The notes: generated by a model not told the origin, from the sequence alone. A stretch of DNA of 64,000 nt from Mytilus californianus (GCF_021869535.1 NW_026262734.1:77252339-77316338), one strand, 5' to 3'; counted from the stretch's first letter, positions 12,206-25,110 are shown. A program made the numbers and translations.

Positions 12206-12210
12206 TAATT

Positions 12211-12340
12211 TACTCTATTACCCTTCATGGAGACGCTTGATCAAGTGTGCGCTTTATTAAATACGACTCTATCCTATGGCAAATACTCTATTACCCTTCA
12301 CGGAGACGCTTGATCAAGTGTGCGCTTTATTAAATACGGA
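12211..12340. repeat. 72-bp tandem duplication
   Basis: Two nearly identical copies start at 12211 and 12283 with tactctattacccttcatgg and tactctattacccttcacgg. Both end in 'gcgctttattaaatacg'. The recent duplication is non-coding. Confidence 0.8.
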
Positions 12341-14085
12341 TTGTTGTTATGTACAAGACGTCATAGTTTATTACTTTGAATTTGAAATTTAATCGACAGT
12401 AATAACAGAACATTCAGTATAATAAATTAAATAACAGTTGACAATATTTTTCGGGGTAACAATCTGCTCTATCACCCTCTCAGCTATGTGTTATTTATAT
12501 AATGTTAACCTCGAGATGTTTTTTAATTGTTTTTGGTTGGTGAGCTGCTGTTTCATTGACATACCCCTAAAACTTCCTTTTATTCATATTTTAATCATTT
12601 TCAACTTTTATTCGGTTGAATGATATCAGTTGAAGAAAACTTTGCAATGATTGGTCGTTTTTCAAAATTTAGAATCTAGCAAAAATGATTGAATTAATAT
12701 ATCTGAAAGACGGGACATGATACCTATACTCCCTTCATAACTTTGGTTTTGGTTTTTTCTTGTGTGTACTGTCAGAGTAACGGGTTGTCAGAAAATCGGA
12801 TGAAAATCAAAATTCGATCAGGGATGAATGATAATAAAAAATTATAGTTGGCATGCATTATTTTAACACCAAAGGGGTCAGTCGTCTAGAGATTGCTCAC
12901 TGTACGGTATTTTATTGACTTCATTTTTGAAAACCTTACAGAAGTGTCACAAGATGTAGGTTGGTTCCCCCCGTAAAATATTCAGTATGCCTTCGGAATA
13001 TACAAATATTAACAAACTTGTCAAATAACGGCCGGTAACCAGTCTACACAAGATGAGACACAGAAGAAACAATAATATGTGTTTAATTTCTTATGATTTA
13101 TTTTTCATTAGACGTTTGTCCCGTGTATATATACCTAAAATGTGAAAATCAAACGCACTAATCTTAAGGGCGTAGAAGTTGACGTGTGTAAGAACATAAA
13201 TCGGAGCATCATTTATACTGAATATCGTTCAAGCGGTTTTTTTTTTATTACGGAAAATTAAGCGCATGACGTCCCGCCGAAAGTGATGTTTTTTTTGGAA
13301 ATCGAAAGTTTAACGCCGTGTCAAGAGTTAACTCCCTTGAAACTGTATCGGATGCCCTCTAGGAAGCGATTGAGTAATGGATGTTTCGTATTTATCTTTT
13401 TCACGTTATGTAAACTTTGCAATTTCAAGATAAACTTAAGTACGTAGTATTTGGTTGTATATAGTTTGCATTATATAACCTTCCCTTATTTAAAACATAC
13501 TTTTTTAATTATTCCGCACTGTGTATTTGTTTTTGATATGTTTTTGGAAAATACCGCAATTGTTTAATTTAGCAAAGTGTTCCTTATTACATGCAAAATT
13601 ACGCAAAGATTAATCGGAATAAAATCACATGACGCTAAATTGGTTCTTTAGTTCTCACTTAAAGTATTGAAAAGAACAGAAAAGAATTGATATCCGATAA
13701 ATAAGTCATCAACCCTAAAAAAATACAACTATACAAAATACCCTCATCTGAAAAAAATGAATAAAAAAAAGATATATATATATAAAATAAAGCCGCCTCC
13801 CCATCCTCAAAAATTCTGTTGGGATATTAATTATAATAATTGATTTTTGACGGAATTCGAAATCTTATAAAAATGTTACGCAATTCTATATTAAATAGGC
13901 GAAAGTTTGATCTCGAAACTTCATACCGGTTTTCCTTACAACCTTTTTTTATAAACTCTAAAAAAGTGAGAGAGAAAAAATAAAACAACTAAAGAAAGTA
14001 AATCAGTCTGAAATTTTAAAATACAAGGCGCTTCTTGTCTTTGCTATGATTAACTTTTAAACAGATTTTATTTTTGATAATCGAT
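12341..14085. other. No recognised gene
   Basis: AT-rich. The 61-codon frame at 12438-12623 has no domain. Nothing else is supported. Confidence 0.5.
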
Positions 14086-14089
14086 TAAA

Positions 14090-14862
14090 CGGGCGCAGGA
14101 CGTTTGCGCTTATTTTACCTGTCACACGAAAGGACATTTGCGCTGCAAACACTATGGATATTTGCACTTTAAACTCTGATACACCTGAACAAAATTGACA
14201 GGACATTTGCGCATTTTACCTATGATAGTTTACCTGTAATCTTTACAAACATTTACCAAAGTCATGGAAAGATGTTCACATATTCTTTGAAAGTTCTTCC
14301 AAACAAACGACAAAATCAGAAAAAAATATTCGGGTAAACCAGACATATAATACAAAAATATAGTAAATGGTTCTGGGTAAACGACAAAGAAACGAAACTT
14401 TTGAGGATTGACCTTGAAATTTTGCCTTAAATTCTTAAAGTAGCTTTATAATTCGTGGATTTAAAATTGGAAACTATATTCCTCTTGTGTCCATTCTGCT
14501 GCATGAATAGTCCGAGAAACTGTACCATCATAGTTTATCTAAGCTTGTTTCAATTCGTGAAGACTGAAATTTGATTTTTAAACAACCTGTACATGTTGAC
14601 TTTTAGAAAGAGTCAAGGTTATTTTAAGGAATTTACTTCAATCCACCTTCTTGAAGTGTATCGTTTTTATCTGACACAAGAATGATGGAGAAAGGTTGAT
14701 TCTTTTAGCTGTTAATAAATATATGAATGTTTTGTGTTTTTGATATTAAAGGATTTTTTTTAACTTTTTTACCAAGATAACTCATGCTATGTTGATTAAG
14801 CGCAAATGTCCTTTTTTTTTAAAAGCGCAAATGTGCTATCAAAAAGCGCAAACATCTCGCCA
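14090..14862. repeat. Inverted-repeat element with GGACATTTGCGC terminal motifs
   Basis: Three forward copies of a GGACATTTGCGC-like motif lie at the left end (about 14099, 14143, 14203). Three reverse copies (GCGCAAATGTCC-like) lie at the right end (about 14800, 14823, 14847), with AT-rich DNA between. The arrangement resembles a non-autonomous DNA transposon with reiterated transposase-binding sites. Confidence 0.5.
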
Positions 14863-14869
14863 AAATAAA

Positions 14870-15940
14870 TCGTGAATGAATGCAACATTTTCAACTAGTA
14901 TGTGACGTACAGTTTCTCAATGCATGACTACATGTATATGATAGGTCAACCATTTTCGGTGTGGACTTAATACAAGAAGTACGTTCCTATTGGCTTTATC
15001 CAATTTACAATCTACAATTGTTTGCTATATAATTCATGTTACGTTTTTTAAAATAAATCATATTTATATAATATATTTTTTGAAGGTATTTACAGTTTGA
15101 TTTTCACAAACCATGTGTTGAAAGACGCAGAATAGTCTGAAGTATATTTGTTTATTTGGTCATAATTTTTTCTTCGTGTATTTTTGTTTTCTCCTGATGT
15201 GATTATTTATAATATTTTTTAACAATTTAATTTGGTTAAAATATATAGCAATTTTTTTGTTTATATCATCAGAACATGATAACGCTTCACAACAGATATA
15301 TAACCAAATAAACAGACAAACATGTAACAGTTCTGCTCCTATTGGTACCAAGCTGATTAAAATACAACTAGAAATGGCCCCACAATAGTACGAAATATAT
15401 AGCAAAAAAAAGTAGGTGACAAATCTTTATGGCCATGCGCTGTATATCCCATATGTCCTTTCATTCACAGAACGAACACAATACGTATTCCTCACATTTC
15501 CCTTTTCTACAGAACACATGGTGCTGGGGTGGTGTGGTGTTGCTGTATACCCATATCCTCTTTTATCTTACCTCCTGTAGATTTCTGGTGATATGATTGG
15601 TTAAAGGACTTCACGTAGTGACTACATATATTTGATATAGAGTGTCCTAAAAAATATGGGGTTAGTTACCATATGGGGTTAGTAAGGAGTTACTTCCCTT
15701 TCAAAACAAAAAATAAATCTGAAAGGTTTCAACAGACGAAGAAATTGATAATGAACGATTGAAATAAATTCATAAAACAAATTTAAAGCTAACAAGTTGT
15801 TATTGTTGGCATTTGTTTTTTGTATAGACAAATGGAAGTAGGTTCTTAATACTAAGCATGCTAAGTATTGAAGACTTAATCACTTTGATAGGCCGCTAGT
15901 CTAAATACCACATGTGGAGATAGTCGATAAGATAAATTCG
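14870..15940. other. No recognised gene
   Basis: AT-rich. Fragments 'ccatatggggttagtaag' at 15660-15690 resemble the arms of the foldback at 15948. The open frame at 15160-15405 has no support. Confidence 0.5.
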
Positions 15941-15947
15941 TTTTCAC

Positions 15948-16073
15948 GGTGTGCTAGTGACCTAATACGATATATATGGGGTCAGTAAATTCCATATGGG
16001 GATTCGAGCTTCGCTCTCACCCCATATAGAATTTACTGACCCCATATATATCGTATTAGGTCACTAACACACC
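15948..16073. repeat. Near-perfect 126-bp palindrome (MITE-like foldback)
   Basis: Arms of about 55 bp start ggtgtgctagtgacctaata and end in its complement. They pair almost perfectly around a ~19-bp loop (about 16003-16021). Only a few mismatches separate the arms, so the element is young or maintained. Confidence 0.85.
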
Positions 16074-16089
16074 TTGTAACTAATATTAT

Positions 16090-17390
16090 TCACAGAAAAC
16101 AATGTATAAAAGGGAAGACTATATTACAGCACGTCAATAGGATATGACTTTGACGTTAACATACGACGTTACCAAAAGTGACAACAGTATCGTGCGAAAC
16201 GTCACTGTATATGCTGGCAATTTATACATAAATTAACAAGCAAAATGTTAGAAAATAATTATACATTGATTTATACATCACAAACTCTGAGTTAAACAGT
16301 CTTACTAATATTTCTCCTTACATGAAAATGCTTGTTTAACTCCAAAAATAATTTGCAATCTATCTGAAGTACATGTATTAGTTTACTAATAAAATTTAGA
16401 ATTTATTAAGAAGCGAAGGTTCCAAACTCCCTCAGGCAAAGTTTACCTTATATGGATCTGGCTATTCGTTTTTGGTCCCTTTTAGTCATAAAGCTCCTCG
16501 TGTATTTTAAAAGTATTTATACATCCTTGGCTATCAAAGCTTTGAGGTTGAGCCTTCCTAATTTATAAAATGTTATTTTAATTTACTAACTTTCGTCTTG
16601 TAAAACAGACACAAAAGAAAAACATCTTGTCAAAACTCTGTTACTTAGTATATTCAGTAAGGTGGGAGTAAAAGTTAATTCTTTATTATACACCAAAAAT
16701 TAATTGTAACCATTGAAAATTTCCAATAGTTGAAACATCTAAAAAAATGAGCCATTACATGTATCAGCTGCACTTGTCCACTACAAGATGGTTGTTGAAC
16801 GAGCATTAGTACATGTACATGTAAAATACATCCCATCTAAGACGGGCTTATAATACCACGCTTATGATTATATACACAAAGGAAAAAACTAACACCTTTA
16901 TCATACTTAAAGAACAACATAAACCACGTGCACATCTTACTTAAAAGTATGATACAGAGAAGCACTCCAAAGCTTTTAAGAAAGCTAAAACTTGTAATAT
17001 TTAAGATTTGAGCGTTCCCGATGACAGTAAATACCGAAAAGCCCTTCGAACGCACCAAATTTATAATGTTATTTTCGTTTTACAGAGAGTGAAATCAGAG
17101 ACATATAATACAATGTATCATATGTCTTTATTGGAATATATAAATCATCTGTTCCAGTAGATAGAAGATCGGTAGTACATTGCAAATACAATATCATATT
17201 TGAAATGCAAACACACGCAAATTTGAGTAACAATTAATTCAGTAGAACAATTATGTTGTAGCACAAACCAACTGATAAACATTTATTGTCCTATCAAAGT
17301 ACATTCAGACCTTCTAAAATTCAAACTGACCACACGAATGATACACGTACGGAGAATTGGATGTTGAATAGACCATGAATGCGCGGTGAA
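16090..17390. other. No recognised gene
   Basis: AT-rich. A 73-codon minus-strand frame (16837-17058) contains a GTAAGA-like donor but no recognised domain, so I do not call it. Confidence 0.45.
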
Positions 17391-18226
17391 TGATGCACTC
17401 ACGATGAGTATTGAGCGTTACACGGAGGATTAACATATAGTCAGTGATGAGCGTTACACGGACGATGAATGCACGATGAGTGATGAGCCTTACACGGAGG
17501 ATTAACGTATAGTCAATGATGAGCGTAAAACGGACGATGAATGCACGATGAGTGCTGAGCGTTACACGGAGGATTAACATATAGTCAGTGATGAGCATTA
17601 CACGGACAATGAATGCACGATGAGTGATGAGACTTACACGGAGGATTAACGTATAGCCAGTGTTGAGCGTTACACGGAGGATTAACATATAGTCAGTGAT
17701 GAGCATTACACGGACAATGAATGCACGATGAGTGATGAGCCTTACACGGAGGATTAACATATAGTCAGTGATGAGCATTACACGGACGATGAATGCACGA
17801 TGAGTGATGAGACTTACACGGAGGATTAACGTATAGCCAGTGTTGAGCGTTACACGGAGGATTAACATATAGTCAGTGATGAGCATTACACGGACGATGA
17901 ATGCACGATGAGTGATGAGCCTTACACGGAGGATTAACGTATAGTCAACGATGAGCGTTACACGGACTATGAATGCACGATGAGTGCTGAGCGTTACACG
18001 GAGGATTAACGCAAAGTCAGTAACAAGCCTTACACGAAAGACGCGAATGCACGATGAGTGATGAGCATTACACGGAGGATTAACGTTTAGTCAGTGATGA
18101 GCGTTACACGGACGATGAATGCACAATGAGTGTTGAGCGTTACACGGAGGATTAACGCATAGTCAGTGATGAACGTTACACGGACGATGAATGCACGATG
18201 AATGTTGAGCGTTACACGGAGGATAA
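17391..18226. repeat. Tandem array, 72-bp period built of two ~36-bp half units
   Basis: About 11-12 imperfect units follow the pattern 'gagcgttacacggaggatta' then 'gagcgttacacggacgatga'. Each half starts with a variant of gatgagcgttacacgga. The period of 72 is divisible by three and keeps a 190-codon minus-strand frame open (17314-17886). That frame is a by-product of the repeat; its peptide is a monotonous ITDYMLILRV/ITHRAFIVRV repeat. Confidence 0.85.
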
Positions 18227-18229
18227 TTT

Positions 18230-19160
18230 AAAGATGATTTTCTGCAGAATATTGCAATAGATGCACAATGTATATGTAGCCAAATGTCCATATGAAATGT
18301 TGGACTTTTAAGATTTCGATTTATATAAATCTTAATTATTTATCAATACTGTTTGATATATATTATACATATACTACTTACTCATTTTCATATACAGATA
18401 TTGAAAGTAAAATAACTGAACCAATTCAGATACTTTATTGTAGTTGGTATATTCCGGAAACGAATGGATAAGATACAATCTTGAATAATAATTACAGTAG
18501 AGTCTGATCATCTACATGTATTTTTAAAAAAGTTAACCTTTAGTTGACAGCTAACCTTACTGTGACAGCCATCAGTTCATTATGGCTTCTTAATATGACT
18601 GACAGAAGTATTTGATTGCAAAATTTATGTTTGCCAACAGTTCTAGAAGTTATGAACATTAACACTATTTGAAGCTGTGTTGCTTCCTTGAGACTTTTGA
18701 ATCAATTTTCTGTTTTCTCTTCTTTCAATATTAAGTACAGACAGTATTTGCAAATGTCCTGCGAAGGGATGATACTTGTAAACCTTGCAGTGACACTTTT
18801 AAGCTTGTAAAATACTAGAAATAACCATGAAATTGATATTAAATAAATCATGTATAAATGATATAAAGCTTAAGAAAGGTCAGGAAAATATATATCTGAC
18901 TGTGTTTACATCGTTATAAACTAGTGTCAGCTGAATTTGTCTTCAAAGTTTTGCTTATTCATACATATCTGAACTACAGTGAGTGTCAGGTTGGTAGAGT
19001 ACAAAGTTTTCAAAAAGCTTAAAGGAATTAAACACGTCCATATATTTAAGAACAGTATTGCAAAATATACGTCAGTAGATATTTAAACATACAATTGATG
19101 GTTTGTAATAAAGTATCAGGCAAATGGTAAACATTATAATTTTTTGAACAATCAAAACGT
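18230..19160. other. No recognised gene or repeat
   Basis: AT-rich. No coding block with splice sites was found. Confidence 0.5.
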
Positions 19161-20060
19161 GTTAAGGTGGCTCGGGCCTATTCGAAGTTTCTGTCAGAAG
19201 TGCCGTATTTTTTATTATTTTAATCTTTACAGAGAGTGAATCAAATTGGTCGAAATAAAATAGGGGGTCCCGGACCATTTAAGCTCAAAATATTACTTTT
19301 AAACAGGTATGTAAAAGGGACCATTTTTCAATGAAATAATAGGGAAAGTAGAGGTGATGACATATTTTTATCGGAATATCAAAAAAACTGTCTGTGACAC
19401 TTGGTCCAAATCTGTTATATAAAAAGCTGAAATATAGCTTCAAAGAATAAGTAAATAAAAAATATAGGTCACCGATAAAGAAAAAAAAATATTTAGCTTT
19501 AAAACCCAAAAATTTTGGCGGGAAAATGGTGAAATTGGGTGAAATGTCATTTTGAGCCTTTCACAGATACACATAGTGAGAAATAATATGATACCTAATA
19601 AACATAACATATCACATAGCAAAAGATGACTTTTTCTTTTAAAAATGGCTGCTATTGCATATTGGTTACCATGGAAACCAGAAGTTGAAGCATGAAATTG
19701 GTATTTTTATAAATGATAAAATATGATAAGAGGCCTTAAATGGCACCTGAAATAACCAAATAGGTAAAATTATAGTAGATTTAACTGTGTGCTGAAAGCG
19801 TATATCAAACCAAACAGACTGATATAAGTTTAAAACTTTTATAAGTTCAGAAAGGTCAAGTGAGTAGGCACATCCGTCGAAGTATATATATAAATTCTAA
19901 ATTAACATATTTGGCAAAATGGCTTATAAGTCTCAAAATTTAAGTAAAACAAATCTAAACTAAACCAAAAATCCTTATATTATTGCTAATCTAACCCTCA
20001 AAAGAAAATTAAAACAAGCACCTAAACAGATTTTGTCATTGAAGGGTTTATACAAGTAAT
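19161..20060. repeat. Probable dispersed repeat starting ttaaggtggctcggg
   Basis: The start 'gttaaggtggctcgggccta' matches the terminal motif of the inverted-repeat element at 23106-23704. I cannot find the other end, so this may be a truncated copy. The minus-strand frames at 19285-19622 are unsupported. Confidence 0.35.
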
Positions 20061-20277
20061 TGCTTACTTTTTGGGTACCATTTTTATTTTCACTACTCCT
20101 GCTCAACCACAATTTATTATTTTTTAAAAGTTTGTGCAGATTTATTTCTGTCTTCTAAATTATTTATGTTTAAAGGTGCCCTTCATAGCTTAGAACGAGG
20201 TATTTGGTTTTGATCCACATTGAAGGTAGTGCCGTTAATACTTATAACTGCTAGCGCCAACACCATCTTATCTCTGA

Positions 20278-20527
20278 GGGGCCTCGGTGGCCAAGTGATC
20301 TAAGAAGATCTTCTACTGTGTGTAATCACTAGCCAGTCAACACTGAGTTCAAACCCTGCTCGTTCAAGTGCAATCGACTCAAATCTGAATTGACTAGGAT
20401 TGTCAGTTTTAACTATCGAAGGTTGGTGCTTATCTCCGGGTACTCCGGCTTCCTCCATTGATAAAAACTGACCGCAACGAAATAGCCCAAAAGTGGCGTT
20501 AGAATGCCAACAATCAATCAATCTTTG
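20278..20527 (+). mobile_element. tRNA-derived SINE
   Basis: The left part has a pol III A-box-like TGGCCAAGTGATC (20289-20301) and a B-box-like GAGTTCAAACCC (20344-20355) at tRNA-like spacing. A conserved body follows with 'ctccgggtactccggcttcc', typical of molluscan SINEs as I recall them, then an (aatc)n tail at 20511-20522. No target duplication is obvious. Confidence 0.75.
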
Positions 20528-20649
20528 AACGTAGGTTGTTTCTTCATTATGTATCATGTTTTCTAAATGGTGTTGTATTTGTTTAGTGTTGAAGGTATTA
20601 AATTATTCTTTTCTATTTCTTCGATTGACTTGAATTCATACCACGCTTT

Positions 20650-21340
20650 GGAAATGGTTTGGTTTTTGTTGTGTGTTGAAGGTAAACATTTATAATGTCC
20701 ATATCTTTGGTTGATTGGTAATCATACCAAGTTTTCGGAATGGTGTTGTTTTGTTTAGTGTTGAAGGTAAACATTTATAATGCCCATATCTTTGGTTGAT
20801 TGGTAATGATACCAAGTTTTCGGAATGGTGTTGTTTTGTTTAGTGTTGAAGGTAAACATTTATAATGTCCATATCTTTGGTTGATTGGTAATGATACCAA
20901 GTTTTCGGAATGGTGTTGTTTTGTTTAGTGTTGAAGGTAAACATTTATAATGTCCATATCTTTGGTTGATTGGTAATCATACCAAATTTTCGGAATGGTG
21001 TTGTTTTGTTTAGTGTTGAAGGTAAACATTCATAATGTCCATATCTTTGGTTGATTGGTAATGATACCAAGTTTTCGGAATGGTGTTGTTTTGTTTAGTG
21101 TTGAAGGTAAACATTTATAATGTCCATATCTTTGGTTGATTGGTAATGATACCAAGTTTTCGGAATGGTGTTGTTTTGTTTAGTGTTGAAGGTAAACATT
21201 TATAATGTTCTTATCTTTGGTTGATTGGTAATGATACCAAGTTTTCGGAATGGTGTTGTTTTGTTTACTGTTGAAGGTAAACATTTATAATGTCCATATC
21301 TTTGGTTTATTGGTACAAATGTAATCATAACAAATTTTTT
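20650..21340. repeat. 85-bp tandem array, about eight units
   Basis: Unit starts 'ggtaaacatttataatgtcc' at 20681, 20766, 20851 and onward, spaced 85 bp, and ends in 'tttgtttagtgttgaa'. Inner units differ by one or two bases, while the outer units (20600, 21340) are degenerate. It is non-coding. Confidence 0.9.
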
Positions 21341-23105
21341 GAATGGTGTTGTTTTTGCTTAGTGTTGAGGGTAAAACTTTATGAGCAAGTTTTCTGAATG
21401 GTGTATCTTTGGTTGACTTGTAAACATACCACACCAGTGTTTCAAAGAATTTATATCAAACTCGTGAAAGATCATAGGAAAACAAGTAATGGATCATCCA
21501 TGGAACATTTTAAACAATTTTGGTACAAATCCTCTTTATTAATATTGTCCATATGATTTTTTGATCAGCCTTTCAAAATGAGATATGAAGCTTTCAAAAT
21601 TTGTTACATATTTTATTCAAGGTATATATTGAATAGCCATTTGTTTTAGTATTATATCTTCAAACAGTTATACATACAAAACATATTGCATTTTGAAAGC
21701 ATAAGTTTTATATATTTCATTACTCGACTTTCTGTCAAATATTTCCATTTAGTCTTTTTAGTAAAGCTTGAATAATGACACTTTTCAACAAGTGTGGACA
21801 CAGACATGCATTGATCTTATCAAGTATTCAAGAGTTACAGCAAATGGGTCAATGCATATATTTGCTCTAAAGAAAACCTAGACCGATTCCTTGTACAATG
21901 AGTTGCAACATTGAAACAGTCAACAAACAGACAATGCATGAATTGCAGATATAAAAATTCCTCACACATAAACGTTCAACATGATAAAGCTCTGGATTAA
22001 ATATAAATTCATTCCCTTTCATAGAAACCAAGAAAACTTCGACGAAATTTTTCTTTGTAAAATGGATAACTTAATTTCCAAACTATCAGGAAACAGGCGG
22101 TGGCTGCACTACAGGTCTTTAACATTTTTCAGCTTTGGACCAAATGAATGCTGTATTAATGCAATTCACAGCACCAAGTTTGAATTGTAACAATATATAT
22201 GCAAGGTCAATAGTGTTAAAATTGATTCCATAAATTTACCATTTTGAAAGAATATTTTGGTTTAAGACTTTTATGAATTCAAATAAAGCCAGCATACAAT
22301 CTATTACACCATTATCTACAAATCATAGTAACGTTATTTGCATTATTTCACCAAAATAAGAACATATAAAGAAAAATACTGCATTAAAAAATATTTTGAT
22401 TTCGAATGATATTTACATTCCAGAGGCAGATTTATCTGGGATTTTTTTATGTTTGTAGGGATGTTTGGGTAAAATTTGGTTGCAGGCGTCTAATTAATTT
22501 ACTTCTGAAAGAACCAAAAATGAAAGAGACAACAACCAGACCAAAAAATGACTACTATTTTAAGCTTTTAAAAATTCAGAGGTTTCTCTCCCCCTTTTTT
22601 TTTTTTTATAAAATTATACATATACATATAATAAATTTTAATTTTCTAAACATCTTCAACAAGAACCCATAAAAAAAATAGGTAATATGATTCTATCATC
22701 AGAGGCTTACACATAAATGTGTTTTATATTACTAAAAGCAAATTTGTGAGAATATTTACATGGTAATTCTTTCATTTTTAGCTTTGATTTTTTTTACTTT
22801 CTTTTAAAAAGTATGTATAAATCAATTCAAACTATACTATATACAAAAGTAACTATAACCTTTAGTACATACATTATTGTATCAAGGGTAGATAATACAT
22901 CATCTAAAAAAATATTAACAGATTTCTGTTAGTATTTATAATAATTGGATATATATAAAATCTTTTTTTAATTACAAAATTCAGCACTCATTTTGGAAAA
23001 AACTAGCCAAACCAATTACAAACTGAGGAACTCTTTCTAAAACAAATATCTGTTTTAATTTGTAAATTGTGCAATTCTTTTTATGTTTGTACATGCATTC
23101 TTAAA
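21341..23105. other. No recognised gene
   Basis: AT-rich. The frames at 21981-22190 and 22406-22672 lack domains and splice support. Confidence 0.5.
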
Positions 23106-23704
23106 TTAAGGTGGCTGGGGTGTCTTCCTCTATCTTTGATTTTGAAGTAGCAGATACAAATCTGTCAAGATCATTAATGAAATGTGCAAATTTTGAGAGG
23201 AGTATGTAATTCATGTGCAAGACTTTTAACGATAATATAGGAAATTATTTGTTTTATTATGTTTATGGCTGTATTTTCTAAAAAACACAATATTTTTGTT
23301 TTATAATTTTTTTTTCAACTTTGCAAAATGAGGGAAGATAACCCAAATAAAGAAAGTTTATTATAGAAAGTGTTGTGAATTTTCCTATTTTTATAAATAG
23401 CAAGAAAACAAGTTTGGTGATCCATTTTTTTCTTTTTCTAATCTGAAAGCATGTTATCAGAGCTATCTTCTCACATTTTATTTTAAAATTCTATGGTGTA
23501 TTTTTCTTTTATCACACAAAATTAGATTTTCCATGCATAATCTATACAAAATCTGACAATTTTGCACAACCTGAAGCGTGAAAAAGTCCAGTGACCCACA
23601 CTTTTATTATATTTTTGAAAAAAGCATGATAAAAACTTCATTTTGACATTTTATTAAAAAAGTCTATGAATTTTGATTAAGACCCCTCCTCCAGCCACCT
23701 TAAG
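23106..23704. mobile_element. MITE-like element with TTAAGGTGGCTGG ends
   Basis: The left end TTAAGGTGGCTGGGG and right end CCAGCCACCTTAA are inverted, with TTAA at both outer edges. It is ~600 bp and has no gene. It lies directly downstream of the stop codon of the exonuclease C-terminal exon (23733) and supplies a minus-strand AATAAA (23650-23655), so it may provide that gene's polyadenylation signal. Confidence 0.6.
23650..23655 (-). terminator. Possible polyadenylation signal AATAAA
   Basis: AATAAA on the minus strand lies 77 bases past the stop codon of the exonuclease gene's last exon and inside the MITE-like element. A poly(A) site here is plausible but untested. Confidence 0.3.
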
Positions 23705-23732
23705 TTATGAAGGTATATTGTATTGCATGCCC

Positions 23733-23975
23733 TTAATCCTGCTTGTTCTCAGACAGGAATTCAAAAATTCTGTTGATGATTTTCTTGCAACTTGTCACTC
23801 TCACATTACCCTGTTCTGTCTTCTCAGACAATAATGACTTTAGTCCTGCTAAGCCCTTTCTATTTACAGCAGTTCTCAAATGAGAAAGTTTTAGATTTGA
23901 CTTGGCTGCTTTCAAAGCCATAGCTTTTGACATGACTTTTTTTTGAATTACACTTGAAAATGTTGTCAAATTACA
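23733..23975 (-). CDS. Last exon of transposase-exonuclease gene: conserved C-terminal segment
   Basis: This 80-residue block starts after the acceptor ttttattatatcag in phase 0 and ends at a TAA stop. The peptide contains VMSKAMALKAAKSNLKLSHL, then LLSEKTEQGNVRVTSCKKII. From memory, this helical tail follows the DEDDh exonuclease domain in a protein family widespread in invertebrates and fishes (consensus like MSxxMAxKxAxSGLxxxHL, then KVRVTKSxKIIxxI). It pairs in phase with the exonuclease exon at 26298-26794. The intron end directly before it is a fragment of a dispersed repeat (23976-24065), so the splice acceptor itself comes from repeat-derived DNA. Confidence 0.65.
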   Translation of the reverse strand, partial: CNLTTFSSVIQKKVMSKAMALKAAKSNLKLSHLRTAVNRKGLAGLKSLLSEKTEQGNVRVTSCKKIINRIFEFLSENKQD

Positions 23976-24065
23976 CTGATATAATAAAATGCTTCGCTGG
24001 GGCGCAGCTTGATACGACCGCAGAGGTCGAACCCTGAACAGTTGGGGCAAGTATGGACACAAAAT
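23976..24065 (-). repeat. Fragment of dispersed repeat next to a splice acceptor
   Basis: Read on the minus strand, 'gttcagggttcgacctctgc' to 'aagcattttatta' matches the right end of the repeat at 28980-29275 ('gttcagggttcgacctctgc...gagcattttattg'). It forms the 3' end of the intron before the exonuclease gene's last exon. Confidence 0.75.
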
Positions 24066-24339
24066 TCAAGCTTGATACAGCTATGACTTTGGATTGTCAT
24101 TAAATATTTGGCACAGCATAGGTTTCTGACACAGGATGAATGTGGTGTAAGAACTGGAAAAAATTTAATTTACCTATTATGGTGGAATCTCCATAAACTA
24201 AATTGTTTGTTAATTTCAATATATCAAAGAATATGTAGAATTCAATGTTTGATTTAATGTAATAAAGTTGAAATTTGGACCGTTTTTGTTCAATGTGGAC
24301 CAATTTGGTAACATGTATAAATAATCAAAAATCTAAATA

Positions 24340-25110
24340 CATGGGAGCCCATTTAAATACATCATAAAGGTATTAAAATAGAAAGTGACATCATAGTCAT
24401 GGCTAAAAATAAACAAAAATCCTTAATCAGCAACATTTAAAGTAATATCTAAAAATAAAATTCCTTTGTAACCATTAAAGCCCATTTAAATACATCATAA
24501 AGATATTAAAATAGAAAATGACATCATAGTCATGGCTAAACATAGCAAAAAACCCTTAATCAGCATCATTTAACAGTAATATCTAAAAATGGAAATTACA
24601 TCATAAAGGTATTAAAATAGAAAATGACATCATAGTCATGGCTAAAAATAAACAAAATCCTTAATCAGCATCAGCAACATTTTATAGTAATATCTAAAAA
24701 TAAAATTCCTTTGTAACCATAAAAGCCCATTTAAATACATCATAACAGATATTAAAATAGAAAATGACATCATAGTCATGGCTAAACATAGCAAAAACCT
24801 TAATCAGCATCATTTAACAGTAATATCTAAAAATAAAAATTTCTTTGCAACCATAAAAGTAAAATAGAAAATGACATCATAATCATAGCTAAAAATAAAC
24901 AAAAATTTTTTTTATTGGCAAATTTTAAATGGAGTTTATTATACTAAAACAATAAATTTGCAACCATAAACATGATAAAACCCCATTTAAACACATCATA
25001 AAAGTATTAAATAATTCAACTACATCATAAGGCTATAAAAATAGAAAATGACTTCATAGTCAAGGCTAAAGGTAAACAAAAAACCTTCATCAGCAAAATT
25101 TTATATTGGC
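24340..25110. repeat. Tandem array, ~117-132-bp units
   Basis: Units with 'catcataaaggtattaaaat', 'gacatcatagtcatggctaa' and 'aatcagcaacattt' start near 24357, 24489, 24598 and 24735, and in decayed form to 25100. It is non-coding and lies within the presumed intron of the transposase-exonuclease gene. Confidence 0.75.

Noticed and set aside
17314-17886. 190-codon minus-strand frame
   Set aside because: It consists of the 72-bp tandem repeat; the peptide is monotonous and the period is a multiple of three, so openness is automatic.
20278-20360. A functional tRNA gene
   Set aside because: A- and B-box-like parts are present, but the sequence does not fold as a tRNA with matching acceptor ends and continues into a SINE body.
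20300-20557. 85-codon minus-strand frame
   Set aside because: It is the reverse strand of a tRNA-derived SINE.
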